DNA from: JAPLKX01 sp035530195 | GTDB lineage: Bacteria; Hydrogenedentota; Hydrogenedentia; Hydrogenedentales; SLHB01 | Assembly: GCA_035530195.1 (NCBI GenBank) | Contig: DATKVG010000120.1 | Location: 1 to 57,678, forward strand | Length of the DNA stretch: 57,678 bases | Reading direction: 5' to 3' | In this document: positions 42,024 to 49,814 of the stretch, in pieces | How positions within the stretch are numbered: the stretch's first letter is position 1 | Layout: each line of letters begins with the position of its first letter | Made by a program: the position numbers and the translations under genes | The notes under the pieces: generated by a model | What the model saw: only the letters and a program-made list of their open reading frames with translations | The model's database searches: none | Told to the model about the DNA's origin: nothing

Positions 42024-44744
42024 ATGAGCCTCATAGTAATGGCCGCTTGTTTGCTCGCTGCCGCGCAGGAAAACACCCTCTACGCCCAGGAACTCGAGGC
42101 CCATCCGCGGCCCGACTGGCAGCGGCCCGCGATCCTGCTCAACGGCCCCTGGCAGTTCGACTTCGATCCGGACGACGTGGGCTTGAACGAGAAATGGTAC
42201 GACGGCCGCGCGTTCAGCAAGACCATCCAAGTCCCCTATCCGTGGCAAAGCGAGCTGTCCGGCGTCTGCCGGCCCGATTACAACGGCGCCGCCTGGTACC
42301 AGCGCGACATCTCGGCGCCCAAGGTTGATGGCAAACGGTTATTTATCGTGTTCGGCGCGGTCGACTGGCAGGCAACCGTGTGGATCGACGGCAAAGAGAT
42401 CGCCCAGCACGAAGGCGGCTACACGCCTTTCGAGGTCGAACTGACCGGCCACGTCAGGCCCGGCAAAACCGCCCGCTTAACTGTCCGCGCCTACGACGTC
42501 ACCGACCCCGAAACGCCCACCGGCAAACAGACCGGCTGGTACACCCAAACCGGCGGCATCTGGCAGAGCGTTTACCTCGAACACCGCGGCGACAGCTACG
42601 TCCGCAAAGCCCATGTCATACCCGATATCGACGCCGAACGCGCCGTTTTCGATTGCGTGGTTTATGCGGCGCGACCGGGGTCGTACAAGCTCACTATCCA
42701 GGCCTTCGACAATCGGCGGCAATTCAGCGCCAGCCAAACCGCGTCCTGTAAGGCCGGCGACAACCCCGTGCAGATTGTCCTGCCCATGCCCGCGCCGTCG
42801 TTGTGGTCGCCCGACTCCCCCACGCTCTACGACGCCAGAATCGACCTCGTCCGCGGCTCACGCACGGAAGACGTCGTCAGGACCTACTTCGGCATGCGCA
42901 AAATATCCCGCGGCATGTACGGCGACGCCGGCCATGAGTACATCCTGCTCAACAACAAGCCCGTATACCTCCGCGGCGCACTCCACCAGTCGTTCAACCC
43001 CAAAGGCATCTACACCCACCCCAACGACGAGTTCATCCGCAACGACTACCAGCTCGCCAAAGACCTGGGCCTGAACTTCCTCCGCATTCACATCAAAGTT
43101 GACGAGCCTCGTGCCCTCTACTGGGCCGACAAACTCGGCGTCATGCTCATGTGCGACATGCCCAACTACACCAAAAACACCGACCGCGCACACCAAACTT
43201 GGGAACAAACGCTCCGCGACGCCGTCGACCGGGATTTCAACCACCCCGCCGTCTTCGCCTGGTGCCTGTTCAACGAAACATGGGGCATCGGCCGCGACTC
43301 CTATACGCCCGAGACGCAACTGTGGGTGCGCGACATGTACCTGCTCGCCAAACAACTTGACCCATCCCGACTCGTCGAAGACAATTCCGCGTGCAGATAT
43401 GACCACGTCGTCACCGACATCAACTCGTGGCATTTCTACATCGACCATTTCAACACTGCCGCGTCGCACATCGCCAATGTGGTCGAGAAAACGTTCCCCG
43501 GGTCGACGTTCAACTACGCCGAAGGCTGGAAACAGGACACCGCGCCCCTCATCAACTCCGAATACGGCGGCGTCAGCGCCGGCAGCGGCGACCGGGACAT
43601 CTCCTGGGTGTTCCTGTTCCTCACCAACCTCCTGCGCAAACACGAGAAAATCTGCGGCTACATCTACACCGAGTTGTCCGACATCGAGTGGGAACACAAC
43701 GGGTTCGCCAACTACGACAGGTCGCCCAAGCAGTACCATTACCCGCTCGGAATCACCGTCGCCGAACTCCAGAACGAAGAGTTCCCCGTGCTCGACTGCC
43801 CGCCGTACCAGCGCGTCAATGCCGCCACTCGAGTCTCGATCCCCCTCGCCATCAGCCACTGGTCCGAGCGCGACGCGCTATCCATGCGCATCAGCGCCGA
43901 CGGCCAAACCATCGACGGCACGCCATGGAGCCAGTGGTTGAAGCCCATCGAGCGCCCCTTGAAAGACCTCGCGCCGTATCGTGTCACGCCGCTCGACCCC
44001 ATCGAAGTCTCGCTGCCCGACGCTTCCGGCATCATGAACATTGTTGTCGAGATCCTGCATGGCGGCCGCAGGATTGCCGCCAATTACTGCGTGCTCGACG
44101 TCTGCAACGGCCAAACCTGGGCCGGCAAAAACCAGTTCGCCGTATCGTTTCCCGTGCGCAATTACGCCGCCAACACCTTCGCCGGCGCCGCCCGCGCCAC
44201 TGAAAAATTGGCGAAGGTCTACGGCCACGGCACCGGATACATCGAGTATCAACTGCGCCTGCCTCGATCCCTTAAGCCGGAAAACATCGCTGGGTGCCGG
44301 CTCGTTTTTGAAGCTTCCTCCAAATCCGACAAGGAACGGCTCCATTGGCCCGCGCGGACAAAACCCGGCGACTATCCCCAAACCGACGACCTGAAATGGC
44401 CAACCGATCTCGCCGTCTCTCTCAACGGCGCACCCGTCGCGGCTCTCACCATCGAAAACGATTTCGCCGACGCCCGCGGCGTCCTGTCCCACGCCGCCGC
44501 ATATCACCACGGCTCCTGCGGCCAACTCGTCGATGCGCCCGTCACCGGCGATGCCCTGAACGCGCTGCTTGCCGCGCTTTCGAGCAAACGCACCGTCACA
44601 TTGCGCTTTCAAGTGCCCGAATCCGCCAAAAACAAAGGCGGCCTCGCACTCTACGGCAACAACATGGGCGCATGGCCATCCGATCCCACACTCGTATTCA
44701 ACCTAAAACCCGGCGCCCCAAAACCAAGGAGAAAAACAAACTGA
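42024..44744 (+). CDS. Secreted GH2-family glycosidase (beta-galactosidase/glucuronidase-like)
   Basis: ATG 42024 follows GGAAGGA (42011-42017); the open frame extends uselessly upstream over miaA. 906 residues with a short signal (MSLIVMAACLLAAAQ). Sugar-binding jelly roll: LLNGPWQFDFDPDDVGLNEK, VPYPWQSELSGV, GAVDWQATVWIDGKEIAQHE. Then an immunoglobulin-like domain and the TIM barrel: INNKPV-like NNKPVYLRGALHQSF, the acid/base Glu418 in LFNETWG and the nucleophile Glu513 in INSEYGG. The C-terminal 250 residues are extra sandwich modules of unknown role. GH2 fold and catalytic pair are clear; sugar specificity is not. An extended -10 TGCTACACT lies at about 41978-41986. Confidence 0.92.
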   Translation: MSLIVMAACLLAAAQENTLYAQELEAHPRPDWQRPAILLNGPWQFDFDPDDVGLNEKWYDGRAFSKTIQVPYPWQSELSGVCRPDYNGAAWYQRDISAPKVDGKRLFIVFGAVDWQATVWIDGKEIAQHEGGYTPFEVELTGHVRPGKTARLTVRAYDVTDPETPTGKQTGWYTQTGGIWQSVYLEHRGDSYVRKAHVIPDIDAERAVFDCVVYAARPGSYKLTIQAFDNRRQFSASQTASCKAGDNPVQIVLPMPAPSLWSPDSPTLYDARIDLVRGSRTEDVVRTYFGMRKISRGMYGDAGHEYILLNNKPVYLRGALHQSFNPKGIYTHPNDEFIRNDYQLAKDLGLNFLRIHIKVDEPRALYWADKLGVMLMCDMPNYTKNTDRAHQTWEQTLRDAVDRDFNHPAVFAWCLFNETWGIGRDSYTPETQLWVRDMYLLAKQLDPSRLVEDNSACRYDHVVTDINSWHFYIDHFNTAASHIANVVEKTFPGSTFNYAEGWKQDTAPLINSEYGGVSAGSGDRDISWVFLFLTNLLRKHEKICGYIYTELSDIEWEHNGFANYDRSPKQYHYPLGITVAELQNEEFPVLDCPPYQRVNAATRVSIPLAISHWSERDALSMRISADGQTIDGTPWSQWLKPIERPLKDLAPYRVTPLDPIEVSLPDASGIMNIVVEILHGGRRIAANYCVLDVCNGQTWAGKNQFAVSFPVRNYAANTFAGAARATEKLAKVYGHGTGYIEYQLRLPRSLKPENIAGCRLVFEASSKSDKERLHWPARTKPGDYPQTDDLKWPTDLAVSLNGAPVAALTIENDFADARGVLSHAAAYHHGSCGQLVDAPVTGDALNALLAALSSKRTVTLRFQVPESAKNKGGLALYGNNMGAWPSDPTLVFNLKPGAPKPRRKTN

Positions 44745-44749
44745 TTCTT

Positions 44750-44790
44750 ATGTCCCTTACGTCCCTTGTGTCCCTTGTAACTCTTGTGGT
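44750..44790 (+). repeat. Degenerate tandem repeat (GTCCCTTAT / GTCCCTTGT type)
   Basis: Four units (TGTCCCTTACGTCCCTTGTG...) lie directly between the GH2 stop and the HD gene start. They match the repeat at 4524-4553. Confidence 0.85.
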
Positions 44791-44801
44791 TGAAAAAGGC
44801 G

Positions 44802-45368
44802 ATGACAAAAACTGAACAATTTGCCGCCGCACACGATCCCGACCCGGCGCACTCGCGGCAGGTTGCCCAAAACAGCCTCGCGCTGTTCGACGCCCTCGCC
44901 GATCTTCACCAGCTTGACGCCCGCGCCCGCACCCTCCTCCATGCCGCGGCAATCTTGCACGATGTCGGCTATTCCATCGACCCGGCTTCACACCACAAGC
45001 AGTCGCGGGATCTGATCCTCGGCTCGGGCATCACCGACTTCTCGCCGCACGACCTCGCCGTCATCGCCTGCATCGCCCGCTACCATCGCAAAGCGCTGCC
45101 CGATCCCAGCCACAAGGTCTACCGCGACCTCGACTCCCCTTCTCAGCAACTCGTCAACCGCCTCGCCGCTATCCTCCGCATCGCCGACGGCCTCGACCGG
45201 TCCCACGCCGCCTCCGCCCGGGCCATCCGCGTCACGCGCACTCAAAGCGCGCTCTCCATCCACGTTCACCAGGAACCACCATCCCCAGCCGACATCCAGG
45301 CGGCACTCAAGAAAGCCGATCTGTTCGAGCGCGAGTTTGGCCTGAAAGTCGAAATAATTTCCGATTGA
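44802..45368 (+). CDS. HD-domain protein (Ppx/GppA C-terminal-like)
   Basis: 188 residues from ATG 44802; only a weak AAGG precedes it. The metal-dependent HD motif set is H..R (DPAHSRQVAQNSL), LLHAAAILHDVGYSID, HHKQSRDLIL, and later RLAAILRIADGLDRSH. This is the arrangement of the HD domain found at the C-terminus of exopolyphosphatase/GppA, here without the ASKHA phosphatase half. It is probably a phosphohydrolase acting on a nucleotide or small phosphate ester in the cytosol. The next gene is separated by 77 bases with its own promoter-like element. Confidence 0.85.
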   Translation: MTKTEQFAAAHDPDPAHSRQVAQNSLALFDALADLHQLDARARTLLHAAAILHDVGYSIDPASHHKQSRDLILGSGITDFSPHDLAVIACIARYHRKALPDPSHKVYRDLDSPSQQLVNRLAAILRIADGLDRSHAASARAIRVTRTQSALSIHVHQEPPSPADIQAALKKADLFEREFGLKVEIISD

Positions 45369-45395
45369 ATTGCATAAAACAGCCCGCCTCGCCCG

Positions 45396-45404
45396 TGGTA
45401 TAGT
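45396..45404 (+). promoter_or_regulatory. Extended -10 promoter of the sigma-factor unit
   Basis: TGGTATAGT is an extended -10 (TGN plus TATAGT) 41 bases before ATG 45446. The -35 position (AAAACA, 45376-45381, 17-base spacing) is weak, as is usual with extended -10 promoters. Confidence 0.4.
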
Positions 45405-45445
45405 TGGAAACCGCGCACTCGCGCACGAATTGCGAGGACAGTCCG

Positions 45446-45943
45446 ATGCCCCATGGCCGACTGAATGCCCAACTCGCCGAGTTTTACACGGCGCACCGGC
45501 AGGAGCTGTTCTCGTACGCATTGTTGCTGGCCGGCTCGCCGGTTCCCGCCGAAGACGCCGTCGCCGAAGCGTTTGCCAACGTGCTTCAAACCGGCCGGAC
45601 ACCGTCGGATCTGCGCCCCTACCTGTTCCGGTGTGTCCGCAACGCCGCATTTGAGGCGTTGCGCCGGGAAGGGCGCGAGCGCAAGGCTCTTGCGAGCTAC
45701 GCGGTTTTGTACAGCGAAACTTGTGAGCCCGGCGCGCGGGACACGGCGGCAGAATGGCTGGCGTGCCTGGCGGACCATGAACGCGAATGGGTTGTGTTGA
45801 AGGTTTACGGGGACCTGACCTTCAGGGAGATAGGGGAAGTTTGTGGCGTGCCTCAGGGCACCGTTGCCTCGAGCTATTGGCGCTGCTTGCAGAAGCTCCG
45901 GGCGCTGCTAAACCCGCCTATTCAGCAGGAGAACCAGCTATGA
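45446..45943 (+). CDS. ECF-type RNA polymerase sigma factor
   Basis: 165 residues from ATG 45446 with GAGG eight bases upstream. Region 2: AEFYTAHRQELFSYALLLAG, PAEDAVAEAFANVLQ, LRPYLFRCVRNAAFEALRRE. Region 4: LADHEREWVVLKVYGDLTFREIGEVCGVPQGTVASSYWRCLQKLR, a clear helix-turn-helix. No region 3, as expected for ECF sigmas. Its stop overlaps the next start as ATGA. Target promoters are unknown; the following membrane protein is the natural candidate for its control. Confidence 0.93.
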   Translation: MPHGRLNAQLAEFYTAHRQELFSYALLLAGSPVPAEDAVAEAFANVLQTGRTPSDLRPYLFRCVRNAAFEALRREGRERKALASYAVLYSETCEPGARDTAAEWLACLADHEREWVVLKVYGDLTFREIGEVCGVPQGTVASSYWRCLQKLRALLNPPIQQENQL

Positions 45944-46290
45944 ACGAGGAAGAATTCCTCCGGCAATTGTCATTGAGGGAGCCGCCGAAAACGCTCGACG
46001 GCCGGGTCGGTGAAATGCTGGAGTCATCGCGCCCGCGCATCCTGGTGCGCCGGATCGCATTGTGGCAGTGCGCCGCGGCCTGCGTGCTGTGCGGACTGCT
46101 GGCATTCATGGCGGGCGTGATGCTGCCGAGACGCGGCCCGCAAAAGACGCCCGTATCGGAAGTGCGATGGGTCCTGCAAGTGCAACCGCAGCCGTTCAAT
46201 GTTTACGACTGGACCCAATACCCCAAGTCGATGGCGCCGGATTCCGTACTGCAGGCGGCAAATACCGGCTTGGATAAAACAGAAATCTAG
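45940..46290 (+). CDS. Small single-pass membrane protein, likely anti-sigma factor
   Basis: 116 residues, start overlapping the sigma-factor stop by 4 bp (ATGA), with CAGGAG at 45926. A short cytosolic part (MNEEEFLRQLSLREPPKTLDGR) leads to one helix (WQCAAACVLCGLLAFMAGVML) and a 50-residue outside tail. No zinc-binding HxxxCxxC motif is present, so it is not a ZAS-type anti-sigma by sequence. The coupling and topology still make it the likely partner and regulator of the sigma factor. Confidence in the gene is high, in the function moderate. Confidence 0.75.
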   Translation: MNEEEFLRQLSLREPPKTLDGRVGEMLESSRPRILVRRIALWQCAAACVLCGLLAFMAGVMLPRRGPQKTPVSEVRWVLQVQPQPFNVYDWTQYPKSMAPDSVLQAANTGLDKTEI

Positions 46291-46327
46291 CCCCGGGCCT
46301 GCCCGGCCCGCTGAACAAGGAGGCTGT

Positions 46328-47020
46328 ATGACGATCCAAAAGAGTTGTCTGGTATTTCTAAGCGTCGCATTTGTCATGCTTGGCGCATCACCCGCCAGCG
46401 CTGACGAAGCAACCGAAAAGCAATACGTGTTTAACGTTTTCGTTTACCAAATCCTCACCAACGTCACCGGCAACGGGTTAACCACACGGACGCTCCCGGG
46501 CGTCGAAGGCTGGGTCCAGGTCATTCACGAGAAACTCGACAACGTCGAACTCGTTATGGAAGGCGACGCCATCACGTGGAATGGACAACCCGAACCAGAT
46601 AACCCGCGTATCATGTCGCTGGCAAAGCCTAATATCATTACGCAGGAAGGCGAGCGCGCAACCATCGTTGTCGGGCAGGAGGCGTCGGTCCAGTACATGA
46701 CGCGCAGGGAAGACGGCCTGTTCGAGCTGCACACGATGCCCCCGGACCAAAAACACCAGACGCTCGGGATGGGATTGAGCCTGTTGCCGGCGCCGTCGGA
46801 CCGCCCGGGGATCATCAACTGCGATCTCAAGTTTACCCATTCGTGGATCAAAGACCGCGAAAAACTCGAAGGAGTCTGGCTGCCGGTTGGCAAGCCTGTT
46901 ATGGCCAATTGCGGAACATCCGGCAACGTGATGATGGAGCTTGGCAAATGGTCCTGCCTCCAACTCTCCGCCGATTCCCAAGGCCACCTGTACGTTTTCA
47001 TAAAGTGCACCCCCGCGTAA
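46328..47020 (+). CDS. Small secreted secretin-like domain protein
   Basis: 230 residues behind AAGGAGG (46317-46323), third gene of the sigma unit. Signal peptide ends near SPASADE. The body resembles the C-terminal core of secretins (GspD/PilQ): IMSLAKPNIITQEGERATIVVGQE matches the ILS.P...T...A.I.VG pattern, followed by LGMGLSLLPAPS and IINCDLKFTHSW. The N-domains that form the secretin vestibule are missing, and the final IGGL-like motif is replaced by WSCLQLSADSQG. It is therefore unlikely to form a full pore and may instead be a periplasmic or surface protein built from that fold. Followed by a strong terminator. Confidence 0.65.
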   Translation: MTIQKSCLVFLSVAFVMLGASPASADEATEKQYVFNVFVYQILTNVTGNGLTTRTLPGVEGWVQVIHEKLDNVELVMEGDAITWNGQPEPDNPRIMSLAKPNIITQEGERATIVVGQEASVQYMTRREDGLFELHTMPPDQKHQTLGMGLSLLPAPSDRPGIINCDLKFTHSWIKDREKLEGVWLPVGKPVMANCGTSGNVMMELGKWSCLQLSADSQGHLYVFIKCTPA

Positions 47021-47038
47021 TTTTTGTCGTAACAAAGC

Positions 47039-47067
47039 AGGCCGACTTCTCCGAAGTCGGCCTTTTT
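47039..47067 (+). terminator. Intrinsic terminator after the sigma unit
   Basis: AGGCCGACTTC and GAAGTCGGCCT form a perfect 11-base stem with a TCC loop, running into TTTTT. Its arms match those of the weaker hairpin at 26971-26995. Confidence 0.88.
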
Positions 47068-47124
47068 GTATTGAGCCTGCAGCCCCAAGCCTCCAGCCTC
47101 TTTTATCGCCGGGCCCCAATCAGA

Positions 47125-47137
47125 TAAAATTGCCCCA
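47125..47137 (+). promoter_or_regulatory. -10 box set for a leaderless start
   Basis: TAAAAT (47125-47130), five of six matches, ends six bases before the A of ATG 47137. No ribosome binding site is present. The transcript would begin at or next to the start codon. Confidence 0.4.
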
Positions 47138-48582
47138 TGACAAACCAGCCGGTAGTCCTGCTTGTCAACCCGAACAAGATGATGCCGCCCATTGCGCCGC
47201 TCGGGCTCGAGTACATCGCGGCCAGCCTCGCCGATCGCGGCTACGAACCGGCCCTGTGCGACCTCACTTGGCACGATGACTGGGCCGCGGCACTCGAAAC
47301 CGCAATCCGCGATACCGCACCATTCGCCGTCGGCGTCTCCATACGCAACATCGACGACGCCTATTTTGCCAGCCAGGATTTTGTCCTCGACCACGCCGCC
47401 GCCGTCATCCGCAAGATCCGCGAACTCACCGACGCCCCCGTCATACTTGGCGGCGTTGGATATTCCGCGGCGCCCGCCGAGATCCTCGAGTACACCGGCG
47501 CCGATTACGGCATTGCCGGGGAAGGCGAGGAGGCGTTGCCGGCGCTGCTCGACGTGCTGCGCAAAAACGGTAAAGGCACCTCTGTCGCGTCCGTCGCCGG
47601 CGCCGTGTACCGGGCCGAAGATGGCCGCGCGGCCGTCAACCTGCCCAAGCCGGTCAACCTCGCGCATTTGCCGGCCGCGTCGCGCCGGTTCGTCGACAAC
47701 GCCCGCTACTTCAACGAAGGCGGCCAGGCCGGCATCGAAACGCTCCGCGGCTGCCCGCACGCGTGCATCTACTGCGTCGACCCGCTCGCTAAAGGCCGCA
47801 CCACGCGCGTCAGGCCCGCGGACGCCGTGGCGGGCGAGGTCTGCGACCTGCTCGAGCAGGGCATCGACGTCCTCCACTTGTGCGACTGCGAGTTCAACCT
47901 CGATATCGACCACTGCTCGAGCCTCTGCGAAACCCTGATCAGCCAGCATCTCCCATTGCGCATCAAATGGTACACCTACGCGGCCCCCACACCGTTCAAC
48001 CACGACCTCGCACTCGAAATGGCCCGCGCCGGCTGCGTCGGCATCAACTTCGGCGTCGATCACGCCGACCCCGACATGCTCCGCCGCCTCGGCCGTACCC
48101 ACACGCCCGACGACATCCGCGCCGCCGCAAAAGCCTGCCGGGACGCCGGCATCGCCGTCATGTGCGATATGCTGCTCGGTGGCCCCGGCGAGACGCGCGA
48201 GTCCGTTGCCCACGCGCTCGACTTCATGCGCGAAGTCGCGCCCGACAGAGTTGGCCTGTCCGTTGGCGTGCGCATTTACCCGCACACGCGCCTTGCGACC
48301 ATCGTCCGCACGCAGGGGCCGGTCGAGGCCAACCCAAACCTCCACGGTACCGTCAAAAACAACCCCGACTTCCTCAAACCCATCTTCTACATCGACGATC
48401 AAGCCGGCCCCGACCTCCACCAGTACGTCACCCGCCTCGTCGCCGGCGAAAAACTCTTCTTCCACGCCGACCCCGCACAAGTCGACGGCAACTACAACTA
48501 CAACAACAATTCCGTTCTCGCCCAAGCCATCCAAAACGGCGCACGCGGCGCTTACTGGGATATCCTCAGAAAGCTAACGTAA
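47137..48582 (+). CDS. B12-binding-domain radical SAM enzyme
   Basis: 481 residues. The N-terminal cobalamin-binding Rossmann domain has LLVNPNKMMPPIAPLGLEYI, DLTWHDDWAAALE and VILGGVGYSAAPAEIL, with YGIAGEGEEALPALL. The radical SAM cluster is Cys206-x3-Cys210-x2-Cys213 (LRGCPHACIYCVDP), followed by a TIM barrel (GVDHADPDMLRRLGRTH, MCDMLLGGPGETRESV). Layout matches class B methyltransferases and related cyclases or hopanoid/lipid modifiers; no close member recognised. The usual DxHxxG cobalamin His motif is not seen, so the corrinoid may be bound base-off or not at all. Probably leaderless. Stand-alone, no partner gene. Confidence 0.88.
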   Translation: MTNQPVVLLVNPNKMMPPIAPLGLEYIAASLADRGYEPALCDLTWHDDWAAALETAIRDTAPFAVGVSIRNIDDAYFASQDFVLDHAAAVIRKIRELTDAPVILGGVGYSAAPAEILEYTGADYGIAGEGEEALPALLDVLRKNGKGTSVASVAGAVYRAEDGRAAVNLPKPVNLAHLPAASRRFVDNARYFNEGGQAGIETLRGCPHACIYCVDPLAKGRTTRVRPADAVAGEVCDLLEQGIDVLHLCDCEFNLDIDHCSSLCETLISQHLPLRIKWYTYAAPTPFNHDLALEMARAGCVGINFGVDHADPDMLRRLGRTHTPDDIRAAAKACRDAGIAVMCDMLLGGPGETRESVAHALDFMREVAPDRVGLSVGVRIYPHTRLATIVRTQGPVEANPNLHGTVKNNPDFLKPIFYIDDQAGPDLHQYVTRLVAGEKLFFHADPAQVDGNYNYNNNSVLAQAIQNGARGAYWDILRKLT

Positions 48583-48626
48583 ATCGAGATTAACAACAAA
48601 CAGAGGGGCGCCATAATGCGTATCCT

Positions 48627-48730
48627 CAGTGGACACAGTGGACCGTGTAGACGTTGTGGACACTGTGGACAAGAACTGAAAGACGTCTTCATCTGTTGTC
48701 CACAATGTCCACTGTGTCCACACCGTCCAC
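48627..48730. repeat. Inverted array of GTGGACAC-type repeats
   Basis: Plus-strand units (CAGTGGACACAGTGGACC, TGTGGACACTGTGGACAA) in the left half are mirrored by TTGTCCACAATGTCCACTGTG and TCCACACCGTCCAC in the right half, so the array is an inverted repeat centred near 48685. TGTGGACAA (48664-48672) and TTGTCCACA (48696-48704) are identical in form to DnaA boxes of high-GC bacteria. It lies between the radical SAM and esterase genes. Confidence 0.75.
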
Positions 48731-48794
48731 TTCGAAATTTCGCTCCGGTCACTCGTGGGTATAAAATGCTCGCTCAATAGAGGAGAATGCATCC

Positions 48795-49739
48795 ATGCTC
48801 TGGCTTGTCACGTTCTTAATCGTTGCCGCGCAGGCCGCACCTGCTGCACAGGCGGCCCCCGTGCAGGTCCCTGACCAGTTCCAGATGCCCTTCACCGCAA
48901 CGAACGCCGCAGAAGCCGGCCAGTGGCAGGAATCGGTGCGTACGTGCCTGTTCGAGATCGTCCAGGCGCAGAACCCCCGTAAAGACACCCCGCTCGACGT
49001 TAAACCCGGCGAATTTGCCGACGCCGGCGGGTTTAAGAAAGGCCCGCTCACCTTCACCGGCAATGAAGGCCAGACCATCGAATGCTGGCTCACACGGCCC
49101 GATGGCGACGGCCCGTTCCCCGCCATCGTCTGCCTCCACGGCCACGGCGGCGACCGCGACGTGGTCCACGACCCCACCAGCATCTACAAAGGGCTCGCCA
49201 CCGAATACGCGCGGCGCGGGTTTGTCACGCTGGCGCCGACGCTCGCGCATTGTCCCTACGCACCCAACCAGCTTTGGAACCTGATGCGGCTCGTCGACGT
49301 GCTCCATACGCTCCCTTACGTCGACAAGTCGCGGATCGGTGTTGCCGGCCTCAGCATGGGCGGCGAATGGTCGATGTGGCTCGCCGCATGCGACACCCGC
49401 CTCAGCGCCGCCGTCGTCAGCGGGTGGATGTGCTCGACCGAAGGCGTGCTCCGCGTCCCCAATTGCCCGTGCTGGATGCCGCCGGGCCTGCTCGAACTGT
49501 GCGACATTGCCGAGGTCCACATCCTGATCGCCCCGCGCCCACTGCTCATCGAAAGCGCCATCAGCGACGGGTGTTTCCCCATCGACGCCACCCAGACCGG
49601 CTTCGACAAGATTGTCCGCGGCTACACCGTCTTCGGCACGGCCCAAAACGTCCGCCGCCACACGTTCCCCGGCGGCCACGCCTGGTCCGGCGAGCAAGCC
49701 TACCCCTTCCTCGAAAAAGCCCTGAAGTCGAAAAATTAA
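48795..49739 (+). CDS. Secreted alpha/beta hydrolase (acetylxylan-esterase/DLH-like)
   Basis: 314 residues with GAGGAGA (48781-48787) and a signal peptide ending near QAAPVQV. Core motifs: FPAIVCLHGHGGDRDVV (oxyanion loop), IGVAGLSMGGEWSMWLAA with the nucleophile Ser, HILIAPRPLLIES preceding the acid, and RRHTFPGGHAW with the catalytic His. Close in layout to domain 1 of the esterase at 33120 and to Abhydrolase_7-type esterases. Probably deacetylates or de-esterifies sugars in the periplasm. Confidence 0.85.
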   Translation: MLWLVTFLIVAAQAAPAAQAAPVQVPDQFQMPFTATNAAEAGQWQESVRTCLFEIVQAQNPRKDTPLDVKPGEFADAGGFKKGPLTFTGNEGQTIECWLTRPDGDGPFPAIVCLHGHGGDRDVVHDPTSIYKGLATEYARRGFVTLAPTLAHCPYAPNQLWNLMRLVDVLHTLPYVDKSRIGVAGLSMGGEWSMWLAACDTRLSAAVVSGWMCSTEGVLRVPNCPCWMPPGLLELCDIAEVHILIAPRPLLIESAISDGCFPIDATQTGFDKIVRGYTVFGTAQNVRRHTFPGGHAWSGEQAYPFLEKALKSKN

Positions 49740-49740
49740 T

Positions 49741-49771
49741 ATCCGTCGGATCCGTCGGATCCGTCGGATCG
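49741..49771 (+). repeat. Tandem 9-mer repeat (ATCCGTCGG)
   Basis: Three exact ATCCGTCGG copies and part of a fourth start at the esterase stop codon and end before a T tract (49772-49778). Confidence 0.9.
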
Positions 49772-49801
49772 TTTTTTTGGCTCTCACCGCGCCAAACCTG
49801 C

Positions 49802-49814
49802 TACTATTCCCCCA
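49802..49814 (+). promoter_or_regulatory. -10 box set for a leaderless start
   Basis: TGC plus TACTAT (49802-49807), an extended -10 form, ends six bases before ATG 49814. Only C residues lie between, and there is no ribosome binding site. Confidence 0.4.

Noticed and set aside
45446..45943. TTG start at 45404 for the sigma factor
   Set aside because: It would add 14 residues without a ribosome binding site and start at the extended -10 promoter; ATG 45446 has GAGG at good spacing.
46525..48534. Long minus-strand open frame (about 669 codons) opposite the secretin-like and radical SAM genes
   Set aside because: It is the mirror of GC-rich codons; it has no signal, motif or ribosome binding site, and the plus-strand genes have clear domains.
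48627..48730. Chromosome replication origin
   Set aside because: DnaA-like boxes are present, but no dnaA/dnaN/gidA genes, no AT-rich region, and the boxes fit the short-repeat family.
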